DNA of 64,000 nt, from the NCBI GenBank assembly GCA_905147135.1, contig LR990056.1:17994501-18058500 (forward strand). Reading direction: 5' to 3'. The notes beneath the pieces are model-generated. The model did no database searches, had not been told where the DNA came from, and worked only from the letters and a program-made list of their open reading frames with translations. The number at the start of each line of letters is the position of its first letter. Within the stretch, counting starts at the first letter, position 1. This stretch comes from Blastobasis lacticolella. Its lineage: Eukaryota > Arthropoda > Insecta > Lepidoptera > Blastobasidae. The translations under genes and the position numbers were made by a program. Below are positions 63,675 to 64,000 of this stretch, in pieces.

Positions 63675-64000
63675 ATATGCAAAAGCTAGTAGGGGCGATA
63701 TTCAGTCTTGTCGAGAGGCCATGGTTGGTCGCTTGAACGAGGCTCTCAATGCAGTGTCCGATTGGGGCGAAGCCAATCTAGTGTCGTTCAACGCCACCAA
63801 AACACAGGCGTGTTTGTTTTCCGCTAAACGGAGTCCATTCCATCTGGCTCCGACTTTCCGGGGTGTGTTTGTGGAAATTTCCGACAACCTACAGCTCCTG
63901 GGTGTTGAGCTATCAACCAATCTCAACTTTGGACAGTACATCGAATCAAAAGCCAAGACTGCTGCAAAATAACTTGGAATCCTCTCGAAGGTCAAGCGGT
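63675..64000 (+). pseudogene. Jockey-like LINE reverse transcriptase fragment, cut by the window edge
   Basis: Frame MVGRLNEALNAVSDWGEANL, VSFNATKTQACLFSAKRSP, LQLLGVELSTNLNFGQYIES, KAKTAAK, TAA at 63970-63972, then LGILSKVKR to the edge. This is the part just after the FADD box through the thumb of LINE RTs. One nonsense codon is visible; the rest lies outside the window. Confidence 0.82.

Overview
The window looks like a transposon-dense, gene-poor stretch of an insect chromosome, most likely from a moth or butterfly. The evidence is the AT-rich background and repeat families I recognise from lepidopteran genomes: tRNA-derived SINEs, RTE-type LINE tails ending in (ATG)n, and the family with 'gtccggcagagtagaatag'. 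Almost every long open frame is a transposon protein. I found no convincing multi-exon host gene. Two small GC-rich islands (40.5 kb and 48.4 kb) are the only weak candidates for host exons or regulatory sequence. Species and gene neighbourhood cannot be told from the sequence.

Layout. 743-5445 is a non-coding LTR retroelement with two 922-bp LTRs that look identical, a 4-bp target duplication (CGTG), a captured RTE-LINE fragment and a five-unit array of hairpin repeats. 5930-12665 is an old minus-strand LINE relic broken by two insertions: a complete but decayed Transib DNA transposon (5983-9234, RAG1-related transposase, CGTCG target duplication) and a 5'-truncated APE-type LINE with a nearly intact ~988-codon frame (9443-12458), flanked by an unusually long 134-bp direct repeat. 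12.7-29.6 kb is a mosaic of SINEs, MITEs and truncated LINE ends with blocks of apparently unique sequence. 29602-36075 is a three-level nest: a dispersed repeat (family A) holds a hAT-type non-autonomous element (8-bp target duplication ACAAGGCG), whose right end holds a full-length CR1-like LINE (30682-35866) with two intact ORFs. 36-64 kb is again a mosaic: SINEs, TA-flanked MITEs, Helitron-like ends, a hAT-type MITE with G12 and C27 tracts, RTE fragments and, at the right edge, a reverse transcriptase fragment.

How the parts relate. The window reads as a record of insertions, most datable by nesting. LINE machinery (RTE, CR1-like, Jockey-like) supplies the reverse transcription. One SINE family (family S here) shares its 3' end with an RTE-type LINE in the same window, as expected for a SINE mobilised in trans. 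The LTR element and the hAT elements have no coding capacity and also depend on partners elsewhere. Family letters A, B, C, D, S and T are labels used only in this annotation.
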